DNA of 64,000 nucleotides, taken from NCBI GenBank assembly GCA_945901845.1, contig CAMDLR010000002.1, positions 109,680-173,679 on the forward strand, read 5' to 3'. A program made the translations under genes and the position numbers. Shown here in pieces: positions 1 to 8,933 of this stretch. This DNA is from Sediminibacterium ginsengisoli (GTDB lineage: Bacteria > Bacteroidota > Bacteroidia > Chitinophagales > Chitinophagaceae). Position 1 is the stretch's first letter. Every line of letters begins with the position of its first letter. Under the pieces are notes generated by a model. That model did no database searches and was not told the DNA's origin. It saw only the letters and a list, made by a program, of their open reading frames with translations.

Positions 1-1
1 G

Positions 2-517
2 GAGCTTGCTACTTCTGGTAGAGGGATATTAAATAAGTACATGCAAGATACCGGGCAAGCACTTTATAGAAGAGGCATGTACACATTTATAAAACGTACC
101 GTACCACCACCATCTATGATGATGTTTGACGGAAGCAATAGAGACGAGTGTCAAGTAACAAGGTACCGTACCAACACACCACTGCAGGCACTTATCATGC
201 TCAATGATCCAACCGTATTGGAAGCATCAAAAGCACTTGCCGATAAATTATTACAACAACAACCTGAAGCCAATAAATTAATCGAAAAAGCTTTTAGATC
301 CATTTTGTGTAGACAAGCAAGTAGTAAAGAAATTGAAACGCTTGTTGCTTTTTATGAAGAAACAAAAAAAGAATTAGCAAAGGATCAAAAAAAGGCGGCT
401 ACGCTCGTTGAGCCAGGTACCTATAAACCAAGAACAAAACAAATCGTTGATCTCGCTGCAGCTATGGAAACCATTCAGGTTATTTATAACATGCAAGAAG
501 CGATCACAAAAACATAA
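2..517 (+). CDS. DUF1553 (PSD1-type) protein, C-terminal part, 5' end outside window
   Basis: The reading frame is open from base 2, so the gene begins upstream of the window and the ATG at 41 is internal. The visible 171 residues carry the usual C-terminal block of DUF1553 proteins: a GRGILNKYMQDTG-like stretch, then RRGMYTFIKRTVPPP, FDGSNRDEC and TNTPLQALIMLNDP. In complete family members this domain follows a cytochrome c-like (PSCyt1) and a DUF1549 domain, which cannot be seen here. The biochemical role of the family is not established. It is separated by only 3 bases from the DUF1501 gene, the standard neighbour of DUF1553, so the two are almost surely co-transcribed. Confidence 0.9.
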   Translation, partial: ELATSGRGILNKYMQDTGQALYRRGMYTFIKRTVPPPSMMMFDGSNRDECQVTRYRTNTPLQALIMLNDPTVLEASKALADKLLQQQPEANKLIEKAFRSILCRQASSKEIETLVAFYEETKKELAKDQKKAATLVEPGTYKPRTKQIVDLAAAMETIQVIYNMQEAITKT

Positions 518-520
518 ACC

Positions 521-1975
521 ATGGAAAAAGAATTACTCGAACACGGCCTTAACGCAAATCGAAGAAAATTTATTTCTAGAATGAGCCTTGGATTAGGTAG
601 TGCAGCCCTTGGCTCACTGCTAATTCCAGATTTATTTGGTGGAAAAGAAAGTGCAGAAGATGCCATCATGAAAGCAGTGCCGCACATTGCACCAAAAGCA
701 AAGCGTGTTATTTATTTGTTTCAAAATGGAGCACCGTCTCAACTTGAAACATTTGATTACAAACCCATGCTTCGTGAAAGAATGGGTGAAGACTTACCAG
801 AGTCCATTAGAAACGGTCAGCGTTTAACAGGCATGACAGCGGGTCAAAGTAAATTCCCGCTTATTGGTTCTTACTACGACTTCAAACAATATGGAAAATC
901 AGGCGCTTATGTGAGTGACCTATTTCCGCATATGGCATCTGTGGTAGATGATTTATGTATCATTAAATCGATGCACACCGAAGCTATTAACCACGACCCT
1001 GCACTTACGTTTTTTCAGTCGGGTGCACAACAAGGCAATAGACCTAGTATGGGCTCTTGGGTGAGTTATGGACTTGGTACCGAAAACAATAACCTTCCAG
1101 CATTTTGTGTGCTTTTATCGAGAGGTAAAGGAAATGGACAAGGCGTTTATTCTAAATTATGGACCAACGGATTTTTAGATTCGGTGCATCAGGGTGTTCA
1201 ATTTAGCAGTGGCGATAATCCAATTTTGTATTTACAAGATCAAGTAGGCATGGACAGAAATGCGCGCCGCAAAATGCTTGATAAAGTAGCAACACTTAAT
1301 AATTTAGAGTACGAACAATTTGGTGATCCAGAAATTGCTGCTAAAATTCAGCAGTATGAAATGGCTTATCGTATGCAAACAGCCGTACCTGAAATCATTG
1401 ACACTTCTAAAGAATCTGATAGCGTTATTAAAATGTATGGACCAGATTGTTTAGTGCCTGGTACTTACGCAGCCAACTGCTTACTAGCGCGTAAATTATC
1501 TGAAAGTGGTGTTCGATTCATTCAACTCTATCACCAGGGTTGGGATCAGCACGGAAATTTACCAAACGAAATGCGCGGTCAAGCCAAAGACGTAGACCAA
1601 CCATCTGCAGCACTTATTAAAGATTTAAAACAAAGAGGCTTACTCGATGAAACACTAGTTATTTGGGGTGGTGAATTTGGAAGAACCAATTTCTGCCAAG
1701 GCCCAATGACCGTGGATAATTATGGACGTGACCACCACCCGCGCTGCTTTAGTATTTGGATGGCAGGAGGCGGTGTAAAACCTGGTATTGTGCATGGAGA
1801 AACCGACGACTTTGGATACAACATTATCAAAGACCCAGTGCACGTGCATGATTTTCAAGCCACTGTTTTAAACTTACTAGGGCTCGAGCATGAACAATTA
1901 ACTTATAAATTCCAAGGAAGAAGATACCGTTTAACTGATTTATACGGAAACGTTGTCAATAATATTATCGCATAA
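521..1975 (+). CDS. DUF1501 protein, Tat-exported
   Basis: 484 residues, the usual length for DUF1501 proteins, which belong to the alkaline phosphatase/sulfatase-like fold and have no settled substrate. The N-terminus has a twin-arginine motif (RRKFISR, Arg14-Arg15) followed by a glycine/alanine-rich hydrophobic stretch, so export by Tat in a folded state is likely. Typical family blocks are visible: YLFQNGAPSQLETFDYKP near residue 65, a QLYHQGWDQHG segment near 335, and WGGEFGRTNFCQG with GRDHHP near 385-400. The ATG at 521 lies 3 bases after the DUF1553 stop codon. Function is unknown; assignment to the family is secure. Confidence 0.93.
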   Translation: MEKELLEHGLNANRRKFISRMSLGLGSAALGSLLIPDLFGGKESAEDAIMKAVPHIAPKAKRVIYLFQNGAPSQLETFDYKPMLRERMGEDLPESIRNGQRLTGMTAGQSKFPLIGSYYDFKQYGKSGAYVSDLFPHMASVVDDLCIIKSMHTEAINHDPALTFFQSGAQQGNRPSMGSWVSYGLGTENNNLPAFCVLLSRGKGNGQGVYSKLWTNGFLDSVHQGVQFSSGDNPILYLQDQVGMDRNARRKMLDKVATLNNLEYEQFGDPEIAAKIQQYEMAYRMQTAVPEIIDTSKESDSVIKMYGPDCLVPGTYAANCLLARKLSESGVRFIQLYHQGWDQHGNLPNEMRGQAKDVDQPSAALIKDLKQRGLLDETLVIWGGEFGRTNFCQGPMTVDNYGRDHHPRCFSIWMAGGGVKPGIVHGETDDFGYNIIKDPVHVHDFQATVLNLLGLEHEQLTYKFQGRRYRLTDLYGNVVNNIIA

Positions 1976-1985
1976 AATTAAACCT

Positions 1986-3011
1986 ATGAACCGCAAAAAA
2001 TTTATTCAAACTTCTGCTATTGCAGGTGCTAGTTTTTTTATCACTAAAGATTTATTGGCAAAACCAAAAGGACCTGTTTACGGTCATAACGATAAAAAAT
2101 ATTTTTTGGATACCAAATGGGGCACTTTAAACACTGATAAAACACCTGTAAATGATTGTCATGAAATGGTACAGGACAGTAAAGGTCATATCGTTCTACT
2201 AACCAATGAAACAAAAAACAACATCATCATTTACAATAAATCAGGCAAGCTAAAAGGAAGTTGGGGTACCGAGTTTCCAGGTGCACATGGTTTATCGATT
2301 CAAAAAACGGGTAAAGAAGATTTTTTATTTATTACAGACACCAACAGACACCAGGTATACAAAACAACCATGGACGGTAAAATTTTATTTACCATTGATC
2401 CGCCAGCAGAAGTTGGACCCTATGCGACTAAAGATAAATTTGTACCAACCGAAACCGCTATTTTAGAAAATGGAGAATTTTATATTGCAGATGGTTATGG
2501 TGCACAATACATACTTCACTATGACGCTAACGGAAAATTAAAAAATGCATTTGGCGGCAGAGGTGAAGGAGAACAATACCTAGACAACGCTCACGGTATT
2601 TGTATCGATTATAGAAATGCAACACCTACCCTAATTGTAACAGATCGTAACAGGGCTTGCTTTAAAAGATTTTCTTTGGATGGAAAATTACTAGAAGTAA
2701 TTCATGTACCAGGTGCTGGCGTTTGTAGACCCGTTATTAGTGGCGATTATTTATACGCTGCTGTTTTGCGTTCACCAAACATGGGTGTAGAAGCGAGCGG
2801 CTTTGTTACTATTTTAAATAAAGAAAATAAAGTGGTTTCTAATATTGGAGGTTCTGAACCTATTTATACAAATGGAAAATTAAATACCCTACAACAAACC
2901 GAAAAAATATTTGCACATCCACATGATGTTTGTGTAGATGATGAAGGTAGCCTTTATGTGGCGCAGTGGGCTTCTGGAAAAGTGTATCCGTATAAATTAA
3001 CACAAGCATAG
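1986..3011 (+). CDS. NHL-repeat beta-propeller protein, exported
   Basis: 341 residues from the ATG at 1986; the same frame can be read back to a TTG at 1953 inside the DUF1501 gene, but ATG gives a sensible signal peptide (MNRKKFIQTSAIAGASFF, a weak RK-type Tat-like start). The body has repeating units typical of six-bladed NHL propellers: GAHGLSIQ, FITDTNRHQVYKT, ENGEFYIADGYGAQYI, HGICIDYRNATPTLIVTDRNR and HPHDVCVDDEGSLYVAQW. Propellers of this kind often bind ligands or act as lactonase-like or peptidyl-lyase-like enzymes; no catalytic assignment is possible here. It is the third gene of the DUF1553/DUF1501 operon, 10 bases after DUF1501. Confidence 0.85.
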   Translation: MNRKKFIQTSAIAGASFFITKDLLAKPKGPVYGHNDKKYFLDTKWGTLNTDKTPVNDCHEMVQDSKGHIVLLTNETKNNIIIYNKSGKLKGSWGTEFPGAHGLSIQKTGKEDFLFITDTNRHQVYKTTMDGKILFTIDPPAEVGPYATKDKFVPTETAILENGEFYIADGYGAQYILHYDANGKLKNAFGGRGEGEQYLDNAHGICIDYRNATPTLIVTDRNRACFKRFSLDGKLLEVIHVPGAGVCRPVISGDYLYAAVLRSPNMGVEASGFVTILNKENKVVSNIGGSEPIYTNGKLNTLQQTEKIFAHPHDVCVDDEGSLYVAQWASGKVYPYKLTQA

Positions 3012-3017
3012 TGAACT

Positions 3018-5156
3018 ATGAAATGGATTGAGAAAGTAGCAAGTTCGCTTGCGTTTGCAGGACTGTTTTTATTAGGTATTATTTTTGTATTTGATGACAA
3101 ACTTCAAATACCAGTGTGGCTTCAAGTAGCGGGTAGAATGCATCCACTACTACTCCACTTACCTATCACGCTCTTACTCATTTCCGTTGTTTCTTTTTTT
3201 ATTCCAAGTAGTTCCTCTACCAATTCGATTGTTAGCTATGTCAGACTCTTTGGTGCTTTAACGGCCATTTTTACAGCTATTATGGGCATTTTACTTGCCA
3301 CCGAAGAAGGCACAGAAGGTGATACGTTGCAATGGCACAAATGGTCAGGAACAGCAGTAGCCGTGCTAGCATGGATACTCTATAGTTATGCTAGCTTTAT
3401 TCAATCCAATAAAAAACTTTCTATTTCAAGTGGTGTAGTTCTGTTTTTTTTAACCATAACAACGGGTCATTTTGGTGCTACCCTAACACATGGCGAAGGA
3501 TTTTTAACAGCGCCGCTTTATAAAAACGAACCAAGTACATTAACGCTAGCAGAAGCGCGGATTTATCCAAATGTGGTAGCCACCATATTTAAAGAAAAAT
3601 GTAGCACATGCCATAACAACAGCAATAAAAAAGGTGGATTATCCCTAAGCGATTCGGTAGGCATTATGACGGGTGGAAAATCTGGGAAAGCAGTGGTAGC
3701 TGGCGACTTACTTAAAAGTTTAATCATTACAAGGGCACATCTACCGCTCTCTGATAAAAAACATATGCCGCCCATTGACAAGCCGCAATTAACAACAGCA
3801 GAGCTTGCTATTTTAGAAGCTTGGATTCAAAAAGGAGCACCATTTGATACAAAAATAACAAGTATTAATAGCACGGATACCCTTCGCATATTAGCAGAAG
3901 AATATATCAAGCCGTATTTGGTCAAAGAAGAAAAATATGACTTTGATGCTGCCAGTGAAGCGACTATAGAAAAACTCAAATCAAATTATAGAGTGATTAA
4001 GCAGTTGGGCGAAAAGTCTCCTGCACTCGCTGTTTCTTTTTATGGTCAAACGCAGTATAATTCTAGCAAACTCACAGAACTAGACCCTATCAAGGAACAA
4101 ATTGTTCATTTATATGCTGCAAAAATGCCTGTATCTGATGCAGATGTTTCATGGATCAGTAAACTACCTAATCTTAAAAGATTAAACGTAAACTATTCGA
4201 ATGTTACAGATAAATGCATGGCAGAAATTGCTTCCATGAAAAAAATAAAGGCTGTTTCTGTTGCTGGAACAGCTATAACGATGCAAGGATTAAAAACATT
4301 ACTTAGCAATAAAAATATTACTGAAATTTTTGTTTGGGATACTAAAATAAAACCTTCAGATATTAAGGCTATTAGCAAGCAGTATACACAAATAAAAATA
4401 GACTACGGCTTTGATGGTGCTGATACACTGATCATAACCCTTAATGATCCGGTTATTTCATTACCAAGTGGGTATTTTAAAGAAAATCAACCTATCCAAA
4501 TTAAGCATGTCATCAAAGATGTTACCATCAGATATACACTTGATGGTACAGACCCTGATAGCAGCACCAGTCTTGTCTACAAAAAACCAATTGTGCTTGA
4601 TAATACCACAACCTTAAGTGTACGTGCATTTAAAGCAGGATGGAAAGGAAGTGCTACCGTTAAAAATTTTTATATGAAAGCCGGTTTTCCAATAGCAGGC
4701 TATTCATTAACTACACCGCCTGATGCCAAATACAATATGAATGCGGCTACTGTTTTAACAGATTTAGATTTAGCAGACTTCACCGATTTTTCTAGTAAAT
4801 GGCTCGGTTATCAAAACAATGAAGCAACGGTAGTGCTTGATATGGGAAGTAGTATTCAAACTAGCAGGATTATGGTAAATATCCTTCGCGCTACTACATC
4901 TTATATATTACCACCTGTAACGCTTATGGCATGGGGAAGCAATGACAATAAAACCTGGAAGCCATTAGCAAATATTAAACCTGAAATGCCTACCATGAAT
5001 GATGCAACATTTGCGCAAATGCTAGAGTTAAAATACCCAACTGCATCATTTCGATATTTAAAACTAACAGGACAACCTATTAAGAAGCTACCTAGTTGGC
5101 ACCAAGGAAAAGGTACACCAGGTTGGTTTTTTATGAGTGAAATAACAGTAAACTAA
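3018..5156 (+). CDS. Membrane-anchored cytochrome c multidomain protein (DUF2231-like/PSCyt1/LRR-like/CHB_HEX_C/discoidin-like)
   Basis: 712 residues with several modules in order. Residues about 10-160 form several hydrophobic helices with a HPLLLHLPIT motif resembling DUF2231. A single haem-binding CSTCH sits at 195-199, with HMPPIDKP near 248 as the probable Met ligand, matching the planctomycete-type cytochrome c domain. Residues about 370-460 show leucine-rich-repeat-like units (LPNLKRLNV, MKKIKAVSV, NKNITEIFV). Residues about 490-560 contain YTLDGTDPDSS, the signature of the chitobiase C-terminal (CHB_HEX_C_1) domain. The last 130 residues resemble a discoidin/F5-8C carbohydrate-binding fold. 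An electron-transfer protein displayed outside the inner membrane and touching a glycan is a reasonable inference. Last gene of the four-gene operon, 6 bases after the NHL gene. Confidence 0.82.
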   Translation: MKWIEKVASSLAFAGLFLLGIIFVFDDKLQIPVWLQVAGRMHPLLLHLPITLLLISVVSFFIPSSSSTNSIVSYVRLFGALTAIFTAIMGILLATEEGTEGDTLQWHKWSGTAVAVLAWILYSYASFIQSNKKLSISSGVVLFFLTITTGHFGATLTHGEGFLTAPLYKNEPSTLTLAEARIYPNVVATIFKEKCSTCHNNSNKKGGLSLSDSVGIMTGGKSGKAVVAGDLLKSLIITRAHLPLSDKKHMPPIDKPQLTTAELAILEAWIQKGAPFDTKITSINSTDTLRILAEEYIKPYLVKEEKYDFDAASEATIEKLKSNYRVIKQLGEKSPALAVSFYGQTQYNSSKLTELDPIKEQIVHLYAAKMPVSDADVSWISKLPNLKRLNVNYSNVTDKCMAEIASMKKIKAVSVAGTAITMQGLKTLLSNKNITEIFVWDTKIKPSDIKAISKQYTQIKIDYGFDGADTLIITLNDPVISLPSGYFKENQPIQIKHVIKDVTIRYTLDGTDPDSSTSLVYKKPIVLDNTTTLSVRAFKAGWKGSATVKNFYMKAGFPIAGYSLTTPPDAKYNMNAATVLTDLDLADFTDFSSKWLGYQNNEATVVLDMGSSIQTSRIMVNILRATTSYILPPVTLMAWGSNDNKTWKPLANIKPEMPTMNDATFAQMLELKYPTASFRYLKLTGQPIKKLPSWHQGKGTPGWFFMSEITVN

Positions 5157-5208
5157 AGCTAGAATACCTATAGTTTAAGTAACTTGCACTCGCTTTAATT
5201 TTATTTCA

Positions 5209-5997
5209 ATGAGAATATGTTTGTTTTCAATATTGCTATCATTCTTTGTTTTTTCGTGTCAGACTAGTGAACCAAAAATAAACGAACCGGTAATTATACC
5301 AACTAAATCAGTAGTTGAAAAGAAAAAAGATACAGGTATTATCATTTATCTAACTTTTGACGATGGTCCCTATTTAACAACGCCATCGGTTGATAGCTTA
5401 TTAAGTAGTTTAAGAATCAAGGCTAGTTTCTTTATTGTAGGATCGCAAATGGGTGGAACAAAAAAATATGACAGCACTTTTCTAGCAGTAAAAAATAACT
5501 CTTTATTTAAATTATACAACCACACCTATTCACACGCCATATCAAAGGGAAGAATAAATCGCTATTACGCACATCCTGATAGTGTATGGTCAGACATTGT
5601 TCGAAATAAAGAATTTTTGGGGTTGACATCAAACATTACAAGACTTCCTGGGAGCAACTCTTGGAAAATTGGAAATCATAGAAGAGGCACTAATCTAGTT
5701 GCTTACAAAGTTATCAAACTTACCGACTCATTAATGCTTCCACAAAGTTTTATTGGATGGGACACTGAGTGGAAAATTAATGCTTCTGAACAAAAAAGAA
5801 ACGTAGACAGCCTCGTTTTTCAAACAGGTGAATTGACAATCAAAAAAAGAACAAACCACAAACACGTAGTTGTGCTATTACATGATTTCTTATTTAGAAC
5901 CGATACTTCTTTAGAACATTTGACTTACTTTATAGAGCAATTACAAAAAAAATATAATTGCAAATTTGATTGGATTGAGAATTACCCTGGGCTTTGA
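5209..5997 (+). CDS. Polysaccharide deacetylase family lipoprotein
   Basis: 262 residues. A lipoprotein signal peptide ends in FSC with Cys17 as the lipidation site. The NodB-type carbohydrate esterase 4 motifs are all present: TFDDGP (Asp51 and Asp52, base and metal ligand), HTYSH (metal-binding HxxxH), RLPGSN (the RxPG motif), and VVLLHDF near the C-terminus. Such enzymes remove acetyl groups from N-acetylglucosamine in peptidoglycan, chitin or surface glycans; the true substrate here is unknown. It follows the cytochrome gene by 52 bases and converges on ilvA with only 5 bases between the stop codons. Confidence 0.87.
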   Translation: MRICLFSILLSFFVFSCQTSEPKINEPVIIPTKSVVEKKKDTGIIIYLTFDDGPYLTTPSVDSLLSSLRIKASFFIVGSQMGGTKKYDSTFLAVKNNSLFKLYNHTYSHAISKGRINRYYAHPDSVWSDIVRNKEFLGLTSNITRLPGSNSWKIGNHRRGTNLVAYKVIKLTDSLMLPQSFIGWDTEWKINASEQKRNVDSLVFQTGELTIKKRTNHKHVVVLLHDFLFRTDTSLEHLTYFIEQLQKKYNCKFDWIENYPGL

Positions 5998-6002
5998 ATG
6001 AA

Positions 6003-7265
6003 TTAAACGAGATAAGCAAATACATTGTCGTTTTTATTGAGGGCTGTATAATTGAGATTATATAATTTCATATTATTAATGAGCACTTGGTAATTCTCTG
6101 GGGATTGTAACTCAATAACAACAAGGGCGGGCGCACTATCTTTTTTATTTTTTTGCATATACTCGAACCTGGTGATATCATCTGTAGGGCCAAGTACTTG
6201 GTTTACAAATTCTTTTAAAGCGCCAGGCCGTTGTGCAAAGCGAATTAAAAAATAATGTTTGAGACCTTCGAACTGTAAAGATCGTTCTTTAATTTCTTGC
6301 ATACGTTCAATGTCATTATTACTACCGCTTACAACACACACAATCTTTTTCCCTTTTATTTGATCGGCATAATCATCAAGGGCTGCTACAGAAATAGCCC
6401 CCGCTGGTTCAACCACAATGGCTTCTTCGTTGTATAATTTTAAAATTGTAGAACAAATTTTACCTTCTGGTACCAGGTGCATGTCATCAATGACCTGTTT
6501 ACAAATTATAAATGTTGCATCACCTACACGCTTTACGGCGGCTCCGTCAACAAAACTATCAATGTGATCAAGTTTTACTGGCTGTCCGGCTTTTATCGCT
6601 GTAAGCATAGAAGGAGCGCCTTCTGGCTCAACACCAATAATTTTAGTAGCGGGTGCATAGGTTTTAAAATAAGCGCCAACGCCAGCACTTAATCCACCTC
6701 CGCCTACTGGTAAAAAAATGAAATCGATGTTTTGCTGTTCTTCTAAAATTTCTATACCAACTGTAGACTGGCCTTCAATAATTCTGATATTATCAAAAGG
6801 TGGAATAAAGGTTAAACCGTGTTCTTCGGTATATTTTTTTGCAGCTACAGCACAATCATCAAATGTATCACCCACCAATTTTACTTCTACAAAGCCTTCA
6901 CCAAACATTTTTGTTTGACTCACTTTTTGATTGGGCGTAATGATAGGCATAAAAACTACGCCCTGTACATTTAGCTTTTTACAGCTATAGGCAAATCCTT
7001 GGGCGTGGTTTCCAGCACTTGCACATACAACCCCTTTAGCAAGTTGGTTGGCTGGCAAAAGGCTCATCATATTATAAGCACCTCTTAATTTATAAGAGCG
7101 AACAATTTGTAAGTCCTCTCTTTTTAAATACACGTCACAGCCATACTTACGTGACAAATTATGATTGTACGTAAGCGGGGTTTTTTTTACAACATCTTTT
7201 AAGCGCGCATAAGCGCCAGAAAAATCTAATTGAAAAACATTGGTATCGTGCATGAGCGCGTTCAT
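6003..7265 (-). CDS. ilvA: Threonine ammonia-lyase (threonine dehydratase)
   Basis: 420 residues. It deaminates threonine to 2-oxobutanoate, the first committed step to isoleucine, using PLP. The PLP lysine is Lys59 in SYKLRGAY; the glycine-rich phosphate loop VGGGGL is visible near residue 185. After about residue 335 there is one ACT-like regulatory domain (HYFLIRFAQRPGALKEF), so this is the single-domain-regulated form of about 400-420 residues and shorter than the E. coli enzyme with two such units. It is the last gene of the ilv operon. Its ATG overlaps the ilvC stop codon by one base (TAATG), which suggests translational coupling. Confidence 0.95.
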   Translation of the reverse strand: MNALMHDTNVFQLDFSGAYARLKDVVKKTPLTYNHNLSRKYGCDVYLKREDLQIVRSYKLRGAYNMMSLLPANQLAKGVVCASAGNHAQGFAYSCKKLNVQGVVFMPIITPNQKVSQTKMFGEGFVEVKLVGDTFDDCAVAAKKYTEEHGLTFIPPFDNIRIIEGQSTVGIEILEEQQNIDFIFLPVGGGGLSAGVGAYFKTYAPATKIIGVEPEGAPSMLTAIKAGQPVKLDHIDSFVDGAAVKRVGDATFIICKQVIDDMHLVPEGKICSTILKLYNEEAIVVEPAGAISVAALDDYADQIKGKKIVCVVSGSNNDIERMQEIKERSLQFEGLKHYFLIRFAQRPGALKEFVNQVLGPTDDITRFEYMQKNKKDSAPALVVIELQSPENYQVLINNMKLYNLNYTALNKNDNVFAYLV

Positions 7266-8314
7266 TATTTTTGATTCTCTGGACGTAAACTTCTTACCGT
7301 TTTACCAGCTTGCCATAATTCACTATCGCGTAGTTCAGCTAATTCAATTTCTAATTTTTCACGGTAATCAGGTTTGCTATTGCTCTCAATAGATTTTGCA
7401 GCTTCTTTACCTGCAGCTACGCTCTCATACAGTTCTGTAAAGACAGGCTTAGTCGCATCTCTAAATTTTTTCCACCAATCTAATGCACCACGCTGTGCAG
7501 TAGTAGAACAGTTAGCATACATCCAGTCCATTCCGTTCTCTGCTACTAATGGCATTAAAGATTGTGTTAATTCTTCTACGGTTTCATTAAATGCTTCTGA
7601 TGGGGTATGACCTTTACTACGGAGTACCTCGTATTGAGCAGCAAAAATACCTTGGATCGCACCCATTAAAGTTCCACGCTCTCCCGTCAAATCTGAAAAA
7701 ACTTCTTTTTTGAAATCTGTTTCAAATAAATAACCACTTCCAATGGCAATGCCAAGGGCTACAACACGGTCAAAAGCTTTTCCGGTTGCATCCTGGAAAA
7801 TGGCATAGCTAGAGTTTAAGCCACGGCCTTGTAAAAACATGCGGCGAAGTGAAGTTCCAGATCCTTTAGGTGCTACTAAAAATACGTCGACATCTGCTGG
7901 CGGTATAATACCTGTTTGCTCTTTATAGGTAATGCCAAATCCATGAGAAAAGTAAAGTGCTTTACCTGGTGTTAAGTGTTTTTTTACAGTTGGCCACATG
8001 GCAATTTGCGCAGCGTCACTTAATAAATAACATATAATAGTACCGCGTTCTAGCGCTTCTTCTATTTCAAATAAAGTTTGACCCGGAATAAATCCATCAG
8101 CTACCGCCTTATCCCAACTTTTCGAATTTTTGCGCTGACCTACGACCACATTAACGCCATTTTCTTTTTGATTAAGCGCCTGGCCTGGACCTTGAACACC
8201 ATAGCCAATAACTGCTACGACTTCATCTTTTAATACTTCTTGCGCTTTTGCTAATGGAAATTCGTCACGTGTTACCACGTTTTCTTCAACACCTCCAAAA
8301 TTTAATTTTGCCAT
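7265..8314 (-). CDS. ilvC: Ketol-acid reductoisomerase
   Basis: 349 residues, the short class I form. It converts 2-acetolactate or 2-aceto-2-hydroxybutanoate to the dihydroxy acids with NAD(P)H and Mg2+. The Rossmann fingerprint is GYGVQGPGQ (37-45), followed by the cofactor-specificity loop GQRKNSKSW. The knotted C-terminal domain carries the metal-binding acidic residues in FETDFKKEVFSDLTGERGTLMG. The gene lies 26 bases after ilvN and overlaps ilvA by one base. Confidence 0.96.
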   Translation of the reverse strand: MAKLNFGGVEENVVTRDEFPLAKAQEVLKDEVVAVIGYGVQGPGQALNQKENGVNVVVGQRKNSKSWDKAVADGFIPGQTLFEIEEALERGTIICYLLSDAAQIAMWPTVKKHLTPGKALYFSHGFGITYKEQTGIIPPADVDVFLVAPKGSGTSLRRMFLQGRGLNSSYAIFQDATGKAFDRVVALGIAIGSGYLFETDFKKEVFSDLTGERGTLMGAIQGIFAAQYEVLRSKGHTPSEAFNETVEELTQSLMPLVAENGMDWMYANCSTTAQRGALDWWKKFRDATKPVFTELYESVAAGKEAAKSIESNSKPDYREKLEIELAELRDSELWQAGKTVRSLRPENQK

Positions 8315-8340
8315 GATTGCTGTTTTTATTGATTAAAATT

Positions 8341-8928
8341 TTACATCGAGAATACCTCGGCTTGTTTGTTTAAAAATTCGTTTTCAATGAGTTCAGAAGC
8401 AGGTTCTACTGCTTCAAATTCTTTTAGTTTTTCGTGAAAGCCATTACTTGCTTTAATAATGGCAACGCGGGCGCTTCTTACAAATTCAATGAGGCCATAC
8501 GGCGCTAATACGGCCAATAACTTATCTGTTTCTTCACGGTGACCCGTTGTTTCAAAAATGGTGTAGTCTTTTCTAATCACTACAGCGCGGGCACCAAATT
8601 CGCGGAGTAGTCTTTCTACTTGTAATTTTTCGGCGACTTCATCGGTGGGTACTTTATAGAGTGCAAGTTCCTGCCACACAATTTCGTCACCGGTATTAAA
8701 GTATGCTTTAAGCACTTCAACCTGACGTTCAATTTGTCTACACAGTTTGCGCACCACTTCTTCAAACTCATTGATGACAATGGTAAAACGGTGAATACCT
8801 TCTGCTTCGGAAGGAGAAACATTTAAACTTTCGATATTAATTTTCCGACGAGAAAAAATAATAGCGATGCGGTTTAATAAACCCACTTGGTTTTCGGTGT
8901 AAACGGTGATGGTATATTCCTGTTTCAT
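8341..8928 (-). CDS. ilvN: Acetolactate synthase small (regulatory) subunit
   Basis: 195 residues. An N-terminal ACT domain (YTITVYTENQVGLLNRIAIIFSRR, residues about 4-75) binds branched-chain amino acids in this family and sets feedback control of the large subunit. A C-terminal ALS_ss_C-like domain of about 75 residues follows (VIRKDYTIFETTGHREE). Length suits the two-domain form rather than the short IlvN/IlvM type. It starts 5 bases after ilvB, consistent with coupled synthesis of the two subunits. Confidence 0.93.
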   Translation of the reverse strand: MKQEYTITVYTENQVGLLNRIAIIFSRRKINIESLNVSPSEAEGIHRFTIVINEFEEVVRKLCRQIERQVEVLKAYFNTGDEIVWQELALYKVPTDEVAEKLQVERLLREFGARAVVIRKDYTIFETTGHREETDKLLAVLAPYGLIEFVRSARVAIIKASNGFHEKLKEFEAVEPASELIENEFLNKQAEVFSM

Positions 8929-8933
8929 AATTA

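Noticed and set aside
41..517. ATG at 41 as a start of a small protein
   Set aside because: The frame is open to base 2 and the residues before the ATG continue the DUF1553 pattern, so the gene is truncated by the window edge.
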